This document shows, piece after piece, positions 1 to 9,490 of a stretch of DNA of 45,805 nt. Every line of letters begins with the position of its first letter. Within the stretch, counting starts at the first letter, position 1. The position numbers and the translations under genes are program-made. The stretch spans positions 1 through 45,805 of the forward strand of contig CANGIY010000025.1 of NCBI GenBank assembly GCA_947454235.1, given 5' to 3'. The stretch comes from Chitinophagaceae bacterium. GTDB lineage: Bacteria > Bacteroidota > Bacteroidia > Chitinophagales > Chitinophagaceae. Below the pieces are notes generated by a model. The model was not told the origin of the DNA, searched no databases, and worked only from the letters and a program-made list of their open reading frames with translations.

Positions 1-37
1 ATATTGTTATTCGTTTGTTAATTGATTGAATGTTCTA

Positions 38-45
38 CAAAGATA
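38..45 (-). promoter_or_regulatory. Candidate TAnnTTTG promoter, off-window gene
   Basis: Read on the minus strand this is TATCTTTG, an exact match to the Bacteroidota -7 consensus TAnnTTTG and identical to the -7 element before tRNA-Phe in this window. A weak TTG lies about 20 nt upstream (complement of 66-68). Transcription would run leftward out of the window. Confidence 0.35.
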
Positions 46-244
46 TATCCCTAGTTATAGTGAATCAAGAAAATAGAGTTAAAAAAGTGTTAAAACGGTT
101 AATTGGTTGTTAACGAACTTTGCAAAACGTTGTTTTCTTTTGTTTTCAGTTTGTTAATGGATGTCAATGCGTTAGAATCAGGGCAGCCACTAAGAGATTT
201 TAAAATGTTGTTGTTTTATTTGGTTAAGCTGATGTTAATCATTG

Positions 245-273
245 TTTGTCGCGCCCGATCACTTTATCATTTG
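245..273 (+). promoter_or_regulatory. Weak candidate promoter for the 461 gene
   Basis: TTTG at 245-248 is followed after 16 nt by TATCATTTG at 265-273, which is one base longer than the TAnnTTTG consensus. If real it would give a 5' leader of roughly 180 nt before the gene at 461. The match is imperfect, so this is only a candidate. Confidence 0.22.
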
Positions 274-460
274 CACCACACAAAGCTACAACACGCTAAG
301 TCCCTAGTCCAAATATTCTTCACTAACGGTCGAAAAACTTCACCAACGGTAGGAAAGTGGGAGAAAAAGGGGAGTTTGAAAAAAAATATTCAGAAAAATT
401 ATCAAATCTGAATCGCAATTTTTATTTTTAGAAGAAAATTGTCCACACAAAAAAAGGCAT

Positions 461-982
461 ATGAAACGAAAATTTACATTTCTTGGGTTGGCATTGGCGT
501 CTCTGCTGGCCCCGGAAGTTCGAGGGCAAAGTGTTTGGCCTTCTACTCTAAATGCAACAGGGGGGTATAATATAGTAGGTGGCAACCAATACGATTATTC
601 AATTGGTGAAATTGCATTGGTAAACACATTTACGACGCACTCAATAATTGTTACCAACGGACTGTTACAAACAGAGCTAAGAGATGGGACTGATGTAAAG
701 CAACTTGATGCTGTTTCAGATTTGTTGGTATTCCCAAATCCCACCAAGTCTATTATATATGTACAGCTCAATGCTAAAACGACCGGGAAAATCAAACTTT
801 CGCTGCACGGTCTTACAGGGTCGCAGGTAGCCGAAGTTGAAAGCGATGTAAAAGCCGGAGTGAACATGAGCAACCTGGACATGGGCAATTTGGCGAATGC
901 TACATATATATTGTATGTCATGTTCACCGATGCATCAGGCACCGAACAAAAGAATTCGTATAAAATTCAAAAAATTCAATAA
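461..982 (+). CDS. Secreted T9SS-sorted small surface protein
   Basis: The 173-residue product begins with a Sec signal peptide (KRK n-region, hydrophobic core, probable cleavage near VRG-Q at residue 23). Residues 24-75 form a short Gly/Asn-rich segment (SIGEIALVNTF). Residues about 88-173 match a type A T9SS C-terminal sorting domain: an FPNPT motif, a beta-sandwich pattern and a basic tail ending in YKIQKIQ. Proteins of this kind are exported by Sec and then carried across the outer membrane by the T9SS, so it is probably a surface or released protein. The passenger part is very short and gives no activity. The ATG start is fixed by the signal peptide. The next gene starts 21 nt downstream in the same direction, so the two are probably co-transcribed. 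Confidence 0.82.
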   Translation: MKRKFTFLGLALASLLAPEVRGQSVWPSTLNATGGYNIVGGNQYDYSIGEIALVNTFTTHSIIVTNGLLQTELRDGTDVKQLDAVSDLLVFPNPTKSIIYVQLNAKTTGKIKLSLHGLTGSQVAEVESDVKAGVNMSNLDMGNLANATYILYVMFTDASGTEQKNSYKIQKIQ

Positions 983-1003
983 AAAAAACAACCAAACAAT
1001 AGC

Positions 1004-3376
1004 ATGAAAAAAATTGTACTATCATTTGCCCTGGCGGCTTTGGCTGGTTTATCTGCCAGAGCGCAGGCGCCTCAAAAGTTCCACTACCAGGGTGTTGCAA
1101 GAAATTCAGCCGGTACCCCATTGTCACTTTCAACATTAACGATGCGTATCAGCATTCATGATGATTCTGAAACGGGACCAATCGTATATCGCGAAACGCA
1201 CAGGGTGCTTACTAATGCATTCGGCTTATATAATGTAGCAGTTGGAGGCGGTACTGTTACCAGCGGCACATTCGCAGGTATCAACTGGGGCACAGGCGAT
1301 AAATACATTCAAGTTGAAATTGATCCTGCTGCAGGAACTAATTATACTGATTTGGGCACCAGTCAATTGCTCAGTGTTCCTTATGCTTTGAACGGACCAT
1401 CTGGTCCGGCAGGTCCCGTGGGTCCGGCGGGTCCAGCGGGTCCGGCAGGCCCAACAGGTTCTATGGGTCCAATGGGTTTAACAGGTCCGGCAGGCCCAAC
1501 GGGTCCAGCGGGTCCGGCAGGTCCTTCTGATAACTGGGGAACACAGGTAGTAGTATCAGATGCAACACTAACTGGCTCGGGTACATCGTCAAGTCCTTTG
1601 AAAGTGGCTCAAAACGGTGCTGCTACAGGTCAGATTATGATGTGGAACGGTACAGGTTGGGTGCCAACAACGCCATCTGTAACAACTGATGCGACTTTGG
1701 CGGGTTCCGGTACATCGTCTGCTCCACTTAAAATTGCTCAGGATGGCGCGACTACTGGTCAGGTAATGACCTGGAATGGTACAACATGGGCTCCGGCGAC
1801 TCCGGGTACAGGCGCTGATAACTGGGGTTCTCAAGTTGTAGTTACTAACTCTTCACTTACCGGCAACGGTACTTCAGGTTCTCAGTTAAGTCTCGCTAAC
1901 TCAGGTGTTACAGCCGGTAGCTATGGCTCAACAACTCAGGTGCCTTCTGTTACAGTTGATGCGTATGGCAGAATTACAGTAGCAACGAACAACAGTCTTG
2001 CATTGGCAGGTGATGTAACTGGAGATAACAACGCTTCTGTTGTTACAAAAATACAATCGAACCCAGTGAGTGCTGCGGCTCCAACTACGGGTCAGGTACT
2101 AACTTGGAGTGGTGCTGCTTGGGCACCGGCGGCACCTTCGGCTTCGTTCACAGGTACTTCAAGGTATTTGCCTTTATATACTTCAGCAACAACATTGGGT
2201 ACATCTAATATGTACCAATCAACTGCAAACCAAATTGGTATTAACAATGCAGCTCCAAATGCTGCTTTAGATGTGTTAACTCCTGCGGGAAATGCGAAAG
2301 CAATCTGGGGACATACTACTTCAACAACGGTTTCAGATACTGGTGTTATATATGGTGCGTATTTAGGAACAGGTACAACTGCTTCAAGCATAGGTGTGAA
2401 CGGTCAGGCTGCGAATAGCTCTACTACAGTACCACGCGGCATTGGTATGAAAGCTACCGGTGGTCTTGTGGGTGCTTTGCATATCGGTTTATTCCCGACT
2501 TCGGCAACTGTAGGTGCGTCTGTTCAAAACTTTGGTACTTATTCTCAATCGCCTTCAAGTGCTGCAAGGGCATTTGGTACTTACTCTGAATCATTCCCTT
2601 ACGGTGGAGGTACATCACACTTTTCATACGGTGTTTTTGGTATTGCGTACTACAGCGATACTGCTAACATTGGTTTGCTAGGTAATGCTACCAGCTTTAC
2701 AGATGGCGATAACTTCGGTTTGCTTGCAGTAGCCGATAGTTCTTTAGGAAATAACATTGGAGTTTATGCTGATGGTGGAGCATCGGGTGGTGCAAACTAT
2801 GCAGGTTATTTCAACGGTGATGTGATTGTGAATGGTACTTTAGATGCGGTTACTGCAACTTCAACAGTGAAAGCGTTTAAAATTGATCACCCGCAAGATC
2901 CTGAGAATAAATACTTGATGCATTCTTCTGTAGAATCGGCTGATATGATGAACATTTACAATGGCAATGTTACTACTGATGCTTCAGGCGTTGCTACAGT
3001 TCAACTTCCTAATTATTTCGAGGCGTTGAACAAAGAATATAAGTACCAACTCACAGTGATAGGTGGCACCTTTGCTCAGGCAATTGTTAGCAAAGAAGTT
3101 TCTGACAATAAGTTTGAGATTAAAACAAACATGCCTAATATTAAAGTAAGCTGGCAAGTAACTGGTGTAAGGAACGATAGAACTGCGCAAGCTCGTCGTA
3201 TTGTAACAGAAGTGGAAAAAGAAGGAGCTAACAAAGGTAAATACCTCGATGCTCAAAGCTTCGGTCAACCGGTTGAAAAACAAATTGGTTATAAAAACAT
3301 CAATCGTATAAAAGCGGCTGCAACTCAGCCTGAAAAAGCAATTCAAAGAACACCGACTCAAAGGTCAGTGAAATAA
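1004..3376 (+). CDS. Collagen-like, tail-fibre-like secreted protein
   Basis: The product has 790 residues. A signal peptide ends near residue 21 (SARA-QAP). Residues 22-130 form an N-terminal beta domain ([24 protein letters not shown]) common in Bacteroidota surface fibres. Residues 131-175 are 15 uninterrupted Gly-x-y collagen triplets, mostly GPA and GPT. Residues about 176-390 contain repeats of the type [15 protein letters not shown] and [15 protein letters not shown], as in fibre shafts. The C-terminal part (about 620-760: [24 protein letters not shown]) resembles a conserved module I recall at the end of many bacterial fibre proteins. No T9SS sorting domain is visible, unlike in its upstream neighbour. 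It probably forms trimeric surface fibres; the ligand is unknown. A strong hairpin terminator follows. Confidence 0.75.
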   Translation: MKKIVLSFALAALAGLSARAQAPQKFHYQGVARNSAGTPLSLSTLTMRISIHDDSETGPIVYRETHRVLTNAFGLYNVAVGGGTVTSGTFAGINWGTGDKYIQVEIDPAAGTNYTDLGTSQLLSVPYALNGPSGPAGPVGPAGPAGPAGPTGSMGPMGLTGPAGPTGPAGPAGPSDNWGTQVVVSDATLTGSGTSSSPLKVAQNGAATGQIMMWNGTGWVPTTPSVTTDATLAGSGTSSAPLKIAQDGATTGQVMTWNGTTWAPATPGTGADNWGSQVVVTNSSLTGNGTSGSQLSLANSGVTAGSYGSTTQVPSVTVDAYGRITVATNNSLALAGDVTGDNNASVVTKIQSNPVSAAAPTTGQVLTWSGAAWAPAAPSASFTGTSRYLPLYTSATTLGTSNMYQSTANQIGINNAAPNAALDVLTPAGNAKAIWGHTTSTTVSDTGVIYGAYLGTGTTASSIGVNGQAANSSTTVPRGIGMKATGGLVGALHIGLFPTSATVGASVQNFGTYSQSPSSAARAFGTYSESFPYGGGTSHFSYGVFGIAYYSDTANIGLLGNATSFTDGDNFGLLAVADSSLGNNIGVYADGGASGGANYAGYFNGDVIVNGTLDAVTATSTVKAFKIDHPQDPENKYLMHSSVESADMMNIYNGNVTTDASGVATVQLPNYFEALNKEYKYQLTVIGGTFAQAIVSKEVSDNKFEIKTNMPNIKVSWQVTGVRNDRTAQARRIVTEVEKEGANKGKYLDAQSFGQPVEKQIGYKNINRIKAAATQPEKAIQRTPTQRSVK
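1394..1528 (+). repeat. Collagen-like Gly-x-y triplet repeat
   Basis: Fifteen consecutive codon triplets encode Gly-x-y, most of them Gly-Pro-Ala. At DNA level this is an imperfect 9-nt tandem repeat (GGTCCGGCG-like), the kind of tract that can change length by slippage. Confidence 0.85.
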
Positions 3377-3389
3377 TATTGCTGATTAT

Positions 3390-3430
3390 AATGAAAGAGG
3401 CGCATTGAAATTCAGTGCGCCTCTTTCATT
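3390..3430. terminator. Bidirectional hairpin terminator
   Basis: A perfect 15-bp inverted repeat (arms 3390-3404 and 3416-3430) has A-rich and T-rich outer ends. It lies between the convergent genes ending at 3376 (plus) and 3451 (minus) and can serve both. Confidence 0.85.
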
Positions 3431-3450
3431 TTATATGGGTTGTTTAAAAA

Positions 3451-3864
3451 TTACCATGTTAATTTGTGCTTATCAACCAAATTGTTGACTACGCGCATAA
3501 ACCAGTTGTCTTCTTCCTGTTCCGTATTGCTTTTTAAGTCTACTTTACGGGCAAGTTCAAGTGTTACTACATTTGATTTGTTGACCATTGATGTGGTAAT
3601 TTCGAAATTGGTAGAAAGAGGTTTGAATTCGTTGTTGGTGGGTTGGGCGGTAATTTTAATGGTTGAAACCGGCAGATAAAAGATCTTAAGCTCTGAAGCT
3701 TTGATGGTGCCCTTAAACTCATTACCGAAATAGACTTTGCATTCTGTATTCAATTGCAGTTTCATACAGAATTTGTTGGCGTTTTCATCTTTCGCAAAAA
3801 GACCGAAAGGCAGAAAACAACCCACCATAACAACAACCCAGACAAAGTATATTTTTGACCTCAT
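3451..3864 (-). CDS. Small secreted protein of unknown function
   Basis: The 137-residue product starts with a hydrophobic signal sequence (MRSKIYFVWVVVMVGCFLPF, likely cleaved near LFA-KD). The mature part is a compact, probably all-beta segment (CKVYFGNEFKGTIKASELKIFYLP) followed by an acidic and then basic C-terminal tail. It has two cysteines in the mature part, spaced about nine residues apart. I recognise no family. It is convergent with the collagen-like gene and shares its terminator; its promoter should lie in the 142-nt gap shared with the divergent phosphatase receptor gene. The codon pattern is like its neighbours, so I believe it is a real gene. Confidence 0.6.
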   Translation of the reverse strand: MRSKIYFVWVVVMVGCFLPFGLFAKDENANKFCMKLQLNTECKVYFGNEFKGTIKASELKIFYLPVSTIKITAQPTNNEFKPLSTNFEITTSMVNKSNVVTLELARKVDLKSNTEQEEDNWFMRVVNNLVDKHKLTW

Positions 3865-3943
3865 TTATTTGTTAATCGAAGATAGCATCTAAAAGTTACA
3901 AAAGTGCAATAAAAGATTTTTAGTCTTTCACGTTGGGGTTTGT

Positions 3944-3951
3944 TATTTTTG
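3944..3951 (+). promoter_or_regulatory. Candidate TAnnTTTG promoter for phosphatase receptor
   Basis: TATTTTTG matches the TAnnTTTG consensus and sits 55 nt before the GTG start at 4007. The -33 element is weak; only a TTG in cgttgggg is present. Confidence 0.35.
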
Positions 3952-4006
3952 AATTTGAATCATTAATTTGTAACTGTTTGTAATTTTTAAAGAACTGAAA
4001 CGTCGG

Positions 4007-6190
4007 GTGCGAAAATCAACGGGGGGGCTATTGGGTAGTCGTAGTTCAAAAGTGAGTTTTTACTTGCTTTTTGCAGTCTTTTGTTTGCTGGGTAATGTTT
4101 ACGCTGAATTTACACGGGTTGACTTGTTAGGGTCAATTCCTAAAAGAAACGGGCGGCCGTCAACCGATACAATTCAAGGTCTTGATATCCTGAGGAAATT
4201 TGAATGGAAAGTAAGAATAACAGATCAGGCTGGTAATATCAAAGAACTGATTACCACCCGTCCTGATTCAATTACAATCTCCAAACCTGCTGTATTGACA
4301 ATGACGACTGATTTCATAGTCAATAAGGCATTGTGCAACAAAGTGGTAGGTTTAGATATAAGTATACGAGGCTCGTTGAAAGTTGATTTGAATGGAGTAG
4401 AGATTGTAAAAACAGGCGAGTTTGAAACAAGAAAGAAAGGGAAATTTAAGAGCCTAAGCTGTGACAATTTTGTGCCCTTTGTGTTTGCTGACACATTGCA
4501 GCACATTGCAGTTACATACAAAGTTCATCCATCGATGTTGTATAATTCCATGAGTTTGGAGTTTTCCGAAATCAATAGATTGGAGAATACGGCAAAAAGC
4601 AATGAAATATCTACTCGAAAATCGTTTGCATTTGCCTTTTATTATCTGGCAATCGGGATAATATTTTTCATTTTATTTCTGTTTCACAGAGAACGAAACG
4701 AGAATTTTTACTTTGCGCTTTTCTGTTTTTTTGGTGCCCTCGGCTTTTTAAGTCCATATATGGAGGTTGCTCAAATAAGCCATCTCTCCAATTTTTTCGT
4801 GATTCTGGCACTTGAGTTTTTGAGTTTTTTCTTCGTTAAAGTATTTCGGGGTAAGGAACGCAACAGGATACCATTGTTTGTAATCTTATTCATAGTAGCT
4901 GCCTCATTTGTACCAGCGCTCAGGTATAATTATTCATTGCCTATTCATATAAATAATGTGCGCTTGCCGGCATACCAAATTGTTCTTTTCGTTTTGTATC
5001 CTTATGTAGGTATTTCTGCATTTTACCACTTGCTTAGGGGCTTCAGTCAGAAGCGGTGGGAGGCAAAGGCACTTGTGAAAATTATTTTCTTTGGTTTGCT
5101 GATATTCTGGGTACTTCCGTTCCTGGGCTTTGCAGTGTTGGTTTCTCAAAACCAGAATTTTGTTGATTTGGCTGGGAATTGGATTGTATATTCAATAGAC
5201 ATCGGGTATTGTATTTATCCTTTGTCTGCGGCATATGTACTGGGTAAGAAGAACGGTTTAACCCAGCGTCAGCTTGTGAACCAAATCCAGTCCATTGAGC
5301 GGTTATCAGCTGATAACTTGCAGAAGGAGCTTGAGAAGCAACAAATTTTGGAGACTGCAAACGCTGAACTAGAACAAAAAGTAGCGGAGCGCACCAATGA
5401 AGTATCAAGCCAAAAAGCTGAACTGGAGCTGAAAAATAAAGCAATTACTGATAATGTTACCTATGCGAAAAGGATACAACATGCATTATTGCCCGATATT
5501 AAATTGATTCAGGAATCAGTGCCCGATTCATTTGTCATCTTCTTACCAAAAGATATTGTAAGCGGCGACTTTTATTCGTTTGCCGAAAAAAATGACCGAA
5601 CTATACTTGTTGCAGGCGACTGTACAGGGCACGGTGTTTCGGGTGCGTTCATGAGTATGATAGGTAGTTCGTTGTTAAATCAAATTATCAATGAACGAGG
5701 CATGGTGCAGCCTGCGCAAGTGCTTAATCAGTTGAATCAGGCGGTATTAAATACTTTCCAGAGCGTAGATAATGAATCGAACGATGGTATGGATGTTGCG
5801 ATGGTCTCGATTAATATGGATATCGGAGAGCTTCAATTTGCCGGTGCCAATCGCCCGCTTTGGCTGGTTCAAAATGATGAGTTAGTGATGATAAAGCCTG
5901 ATAAATCACCTATTGGTGGTTTTCAGATGGCAAGAGAGCGCAAGTTCATTAATCACATAATTCCGGTGAAAAAGGGTGATGTATTCTATATTTTTACTGA
6001 TGGTTATGCTGATCAGTTTGGTGGGCCATTGGGTAAGAAAATGATGACGTCGAAGATGCGCGATAAGATTATGGAAATTCGTGATTTGCCTATGGCGCAA
6101 CAAAATAAAATTTTGCTCGATTACTTCAACGACTGGAAGGGTGAAATGGAACAGGTTGACGATGTATTGTTAATAGGTGTTAGACTATAA
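4007..6190 (+). CDS. 7TM receptor with SpoIIE/PP2C phosphatase domain (copy 1)
   Basis: The 727-residue protein has a GTG start; no ATG occurs before residue 99, and the GTG start preserves a signal sequence (residues about 16-34). Residues 35-200 form a periplasmic beta-rich ectodomain. Seven hydrophobic segments follow (about 206-226, 234-254, 262-279, 289-305, 323-343, 357-379, 393-412), as in 7TMR-DISM receptors. A coiled coil spans about 425-485. A SpoIIE-type PP2C phosphatase fills about 500-727, with the metal-site motifs SGDFYS (D521) and GDCTGHG (D538), then DGMDVAM, TDGYADQFGG and QVDDVLL. Such phosphatases dephosphorylate Ser/Thr on anti-sigma antagonists or similar partners. The input signal and partner are unknown. 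A paralogue follows 8 nt downstream. Confidence 0.82.
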   Translation: MRKSTGGLLGSRSSKVSFYLLFAVFCLLGNVYAEFTRVDLLGSIPKRNGRPSTDTIQGLDILRKFEWKVRITDQAGNIKELITTRPDSITISKPAVLTMTTDFIVNKALCNKVVGLDISIRGSLKVDLNGVEIVKTGEFETRKKGKFKSLSCDNFVPFVFADTLQHIAVTYKVHPSMLYNSMSLEFSEINRLENTAKSNEISTRKSFAFAFYYLAIGIIFFILFLFHRERNENFYFALFCFFGALGFLSPYMEVAQISHLSNFFVILALEFLSFFFVKVFRGKERNRIPLFVILFIVAASFVPALRYNYSLPIHINNVRLPAYQIVLFVLYPYVGISAFYHLLRGFSQKRWEAKALVKIIFFGLLIFWVLPFLGFAVLVSQNQNFVDLAGNWIVYSIDIGYCIYPLSAAYVLGKKNGLTQRQLVNQIQSIERLSADNLQKELEKQQILETANAELEQKVAERTNEVSSQKAELELKNKAITDNVTYAKRIQHALLPDIKLIQESVPDSFVIFLPKDIVSGDFYSFAEKNDRTILVAGDCTGHGVSGAFMSMIGSSLLNQIINERGMVQPAQVLNQLNQAVLNTFQSVDNESNDGMDVAMVSINMDIGELQFAGANRPLWLVQNDELVMIKPDKSPIGGFQMARERKFINHIIPVKKGDVFYIFTDGYADQFGGPLGKKMMTSKMRDKIMEIRDLPMAQQNKILLDYFNDWKGEMEQVDDVLLIGVRL

Positions 6191-6198
6191 TTATCTGC

Positions 6199-8337
6199 AT
6201 GAAAAAATGGTTGTTCATATTTCTGTTTGCCCTTGGGTTTAATGTATTTGCGCATGCACAAGGTGAGGCAGGTGATGGAAGCAATATTTTCAAAATCAGC
6301 GATACATCAGTTAAGCCAATAAATCTTCTCGCCTCCTACTGTTGGGATGTGAGCGTATTCGACAAGCAGGGTAACGTAAAATTATCTTCAACCTGCAATG
6401 CTGACACAACTAGTTTCGCGGGCACGGATTCTGTTGTTTTTAAGGCCCTGCTACATATTCCTCCGAGCGAAGTTGAACGAATTTTTTACATGGAATTTGA
6501 GTCTGTCGGAAATAGCCTGATGACAGCAAATGGTGACACGCTGTTTACGACGGGTTTTTTTGTTGACAAAAAAAAGACTTTAGTTGCCAAAGAGAAAAAG
6601 TGTTTTACAGTAAATTTCAAGGATACCTTAGTGAAATTAACTTTGGTATTTCGCCCCAGCGAGTTGGTGACATCAAGCTACATCAGTGTTTGGGTAGGAG
6701 GAGATGCCTGGCGGCAAAAACAGGCACAAGACGAGAAGGAGAAAGATTTGAGCGATTTCAGGATGGGCTTTTACTATCTCTCTTTTGCGTGTGTATTCTT
6801 TTCTTTGTTTGTCTTCTATCGTAAAAACAGGGAGTATCTATACTTCTCATTGTTTTGTTTGTTCTTTTCTATCGCAAATATTGGTGTTTATTACAAGATA
6901 CCGTTTTTGTCGTCGAGTATTCAAATAGATTATATTCGTCTACCGTATTTTCCTACCGTGTTTGCCCTGGAGTTTTTTACTTTTTTCCTGAGTCAGATAG
7001 TTTTTGATAAACAGAGAAAGTTTCGACGGCTGTATTTGATTTTGGCGGTTACCATTCTGGGAATCATTTTATTTACCACCAACAGTGGAGGCGTATTAGC
7101 AAAAAGTAGTGGCTTTCTGGGATGGTTTTATGAAGGCATGATGGCAGTGGTGCTCATCTTACAGCTCGGTACTGTATTCAGGTTGCTTTTTTCAGGAATG
7201 GGGCAGAAGAAATGGGAGGCAAAGTATATCATGATATTCTTCACAGTACCGTTTGTGTGCTTGTTTTTAAGCATGATGTCAATGCTTTTTTCTGGGTTGA
7301 GCGGATTTAAGCCGTTTATCATTCAGTTGGTAAGAATTTCTTCAATTGTTGTTGCGTATGTGAGCCCTATAGGTGTGAGTATGATTATGGGGCGCAGGTA
7401 TGGTATAAGCCATACGAAAATGGAAACGCAATTAGAAGAAATAAAACTCCTTTCGGAGAAAAACATGGCGCAAGAACTGGAGCGGCAGAGAATACTTGAA
7501 AATCAGAATGCAGAATTGGAGCGAATGGTGGATGAACGTACCGAAATAGTGATGCGCCAAAAGGCGGAACTTGAATTGAAGAACAAATCCATTACCGATA
7601 ACGTTACATATGCCAAAAGAATACAGGATGCTTTGTTGCCAACTGAAGCAGGTATTGCAGGTTCAATGCCTGATTCTTTTGTTATTTTCTTACCGAAGGA
7701 CATTGTGAGTGGCGATTTCTACAGTTTTCATGAAAAGGGTGGTAAAAAGATATTTGTTGCCGGAGATTGCACAGGTCATGGAGTGTCGGGTGCTTTAATG
7801 AGCATGATTGGTAGTTCACTATTGAATCAGGTGATTAACGAAAGGGGGGTGACTGACCCGGCGCAAATTTTAGAGGAGCTTAACCTGTCGGTATTGAACA
7901 TGTTTGAAGGAAGCGGAAGCGAATCAAATGACGGTATGGATGTTGCAGTTTGTGTGGTTGATGAGGTGGACAGAACTTTGGTTTATGCTGGTGCCAATCG
8001 CCCGCTGTGGTATTTGTGCAATGGTGAAATTGAAGTTGTAAAGCCAAATAAATATCCTATTGGTGGTTTTCAGCTAGAGCGCAATCGTGCATACACTAAC
8101 CATGAAATAAATTTCTCAAAAGGTGATTCCTTCTACATTTTCACCGATGGATATGCTGACCAGTTTGGAGGTGATGCCAATAAGAAAATGATGACATCGA
8201 GAATGAAGGAGCAAATTGTGGCAGTTCATGCCTTACAGATGAGCCTTCAGAAAAATCAACTTCTGGCGTTCTTTAATCAGTGGAAGGGTAGCGAAGAGCA
8301 GGTTGATGACGTATTATTGATGGGAGTAAGGCTATAA
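6199..8337 (+). CDS. 7TM receptor with SpoIIE/PP2C phosphatase domain (copy 2)
   Basis: The 712-residue protein has the same architecture as its upstream neighbour: signal peptide (MKKWLFIFLFALGFNVFA), ectodomain to about residue 185, seven membrane segments, coiled coil (KNMAQELERQRILE) and a SpoIIE/PP2C domain with SGDFYS, GDCTGHG, DGMDVAV, TDGYADQFGG and QVDDVLLMGVRL. The cytoplasmic halves of the two proteins are nearly alignable residue by residue, while the ectodomains are clearly different. That pattern is typical of a tandem duplication in which sensing diverged and output was kept. The 8-nt gap implies one transcript. The substrate phosphoprotein is not encoded in this window. Confidence 0.82.
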   Translation: MKKWLFIFLFALGFNVFAHAQGEAGDGSNIFKISDTSVKPINLLASYCWDVSVFDKQGNVKLSSTCNADTTSFAGTDSVVFKALLHIPPSEVERIFYMEFESVGNSLMTANGDTLFTTGFFVDKKKTLVAKEKKCFTVNFKDTLVKLTLVFRPSELVTSSYISVWVGGDAWRQKQAQDEKEKDLSDFRMGFYYLSFACVFFSLFVFYRKNREYLYFSLFCLFFSIANIGVYYKIPFLSSSIQIDYIRLPYFPTVFALEFFTFFLSQIVFDKQRKFRRLYLILAVTILGIILFTTNSGGVLAKSSGFLGWFYEGMMAVVLILQLGTVFRLLFSGMGQKKWEAKYIMIFFTVPFVCLFLSMMSMLFSGLSGFKPFIIQLVRISSIVVAYVSPIGVSMIMGRRYGISHTKMETQLEEIKLLSEKNMAQELERQRILENQNAELERMVDERTEIVMRQKAELELKNKSITDNVTYAKRIQDALLPTEAGIAGSMPDSFVIFLPKDIVSGDFYSFHEKGGKKIFVAGDCTGHGVSGALMSMIGSSLLNQVINERGVTDPAQILEELNLSVLNMFEGSGSESNDGMDVAVCVVDEVDRTLVYAGANRPLWYLCNGEIEVVKPNKYPIGGFQLERNRAYTNHEINFSKGDSFYIFTDGYADQFGGDANKKMMTSRMKEQIVAVHALQMSLQKNQLLAFFNQWKGSEEQVDDVLLMGVRL

Positions 8338-8361
8338 AAAAAGCCCCGCGGTTGCGAGGCT
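8334..8361 (-). terminator. Rho-independent terminator of rfbA
   Basis: On the minus strand an 8-bp stem (AGCCTCGC/GCGGGGCT, one G-U pair) with a 4-nt loop is followed by a run of T. It lies just after the rfbA stop codon. It also abuts the stop of the plus-strand phosphatase gene. Confidence 0.85.
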
Positions 8362-8380
8362 CATGTATATTTTGGTTTGG

Positions 8381-9247
8381 TTAGATTTTTCCAATCAAGT
8401 TTTTGAGGTACATGCCGTAACCGCTCTTCATATAAATAGCGGCAAGTTTTTCCATTTGTTCATCATTGATCCAGCCATTGCGGTAAGCGATTTCTTCAAT
8501 ACAACCTATTTTGAGTCCTTGGCGTTTTTCAATTACTTCGATGAACTGCCCTGCCTGAATCAATGAGTCGAATGTGCCTGTGTCAAGCCATGCTGTGCCC
8601 CTGTGAAGCACACCCACTTCAAGTTTACCCATTTCAAGGTACGTTTTGTTGACATCGGTAATTTCGAGTTCGCCTCTGTGCGATGGCTTAATATTTTTAG
8701 CAATGTCTACAACATTGTTATCGTAGAAGTACAAACCAGGTACAGCGTAGTTTGATTTTGGCTGCGTCGGTTTTTCTTCAATACTCAACACCTTGTTCGA
8801 TTTATCAAATTCTACAACACCGTAACGTTCAGGGTCGTTTACCGGGTAGGCAAAAACCACTGCGCCATCGGGGTTGGCCTTATTTTTAAGCAGGTTACCC
8901 ATGCCGGCACCGTAGAATATATTGTCGCCCAATACAAGTGCAGCAGGGCTGTTGCCTATGAAATCGGCACCCAGTATAAACGCCTGAGCAAGTCCTTCAG
9001 GGCGCGGTTGAACTACATATTCGAAGCGGCAACCAATCTGGCTTCCATCACCCAATAGCTTTTTAAAAGCAGGCTGGTCTTCAGGAGTAGTAATAATGAG
9101 TATTTCGTTGATACCCGCTAGCAACAATGTGCTTAAAGGGTAGTAGATCATTGGTTTGTCGTAAACAGGCATAAGTTGTTTACTCACTGCAATGGTAAGA
9201 GGGTAGAGCCTTGTACCGGAACCTCCGGCTAATATAATTCCTTTCAT
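8381..9247 (-). CDS. rfbA: Glucose-1-phosphate thymidylyltransferase
   Basis: The 288-residue enzyme joins dTTP and glucose-1-phosphate to give dTDP-glucose and pyrophosphate, the first step of dTDP-L-rhamnose and related deoxysugar synthesis in the cytoplasm. The nucleotide-binding signature GGSGTRLYP (residues 8-16), the [10 protein letters not shown] segment (81-90) and the metal-binding Asp in LGDNIFYG (D108) are all present. Length and start agree with the family (about 290). The other rml genes (B, C, D) are not adjacent, so it stands alone here, with its own terminator at 8334-8361. The symbol rmlA is a synonym. Confidence 0.95.
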   Translation of the reverse strand: MKGIILAGGSGTRLYPLTIAVSKQLMPVYDKPMIYYPLSTLLLAGINEILIITTPEDQPAFKKLLGDGSQIGCRFEYVVQPRPEGLAQAFILGADFIGNSPAALVLGDNIFYGAGMGNLLKNKANPDGAVVFAYPVNDPERYGVVEFDKSNKVLSIEEKPTQPKSNYAVPGLYFYDNNVVDIAKNIKPSHRGELEITDVNKTYLEMGKLEVGVLHRGTAWLDTGTFDSLIQAGQFIEVIEKRQGLKIGCIEEIAYRNGWINDEQMEKLAAIYMKSGYGMYLKNLIGKI

Positions 9248-9362
9248 TATGTATGCTAGGTGGTAAGAATTAAATAATAAAGGCGAAAGTTAACAAATAA
9301 TGTTCAAAGAATACTTTCGTTTTGGCGGGCTTAGGAACGATCAATAAGTAAAGTATACCATC

Positions 9363-9467
9363 TTACTGGTTCTTTCCCATTTTTGCTTTGTTGAAAAAGT
9401 CTTTAAATAGCCCACTATTGGCAAATTTTTCGCCTTGCAAAAAAGACAAATAACTGCGTAATTTCAT
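9363..9467 (-). CDS. Possible 34-residue small protein
   Basis: In the 243-nt gap between rfbA and the upstream minus-strand gene there is an ATG-initiated frame of 34 codons. The peptide starts MKLRSYLSFLQGEKF and continues SGLFKDFFNKAKM; it is basic and could form an amphipathic helix. It begins 23 nt after the upstream stop codon, so it could be translated from the same mRNA. Composition is protein-like, but there is no family match I recognise, and a 34-codon frame can occur by chance. It may also be a decayed remnant of a longer gene. Confidence 0.25.
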   Translation of the reverse strand: MKLRSYLSFLQGEKFANSGLFKDFFNKAKMGKNQ

Positions 9468-9490
9468 ATACTTTATTGATTCAACGTTCC

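Larger units (their letters stand above)
1..460. other. Left-edge intergenic region
   Basis: This stretch of about 460 nt is AT-rich and holds no gene I can support. An open frame of 102 codons on the plus strand (103-411) has atypical, low-complexity composition with no signal peptide or family motif, so I do not call it. The region probably carries two divergent promoters: one on the minus strand near 38-45 for a gene beyond the left edge, and one or more on the plus strand for the gene starting at 461. Confidence 0.5.

Noticed and set aside
103-411. 102-codon frame on the plus strand in the left-edge region
   Set aside because: Composition is unlike the real genes, no motif or signal peptide makes sense, and the frame runs through the probable promoter region of the 461 gene.
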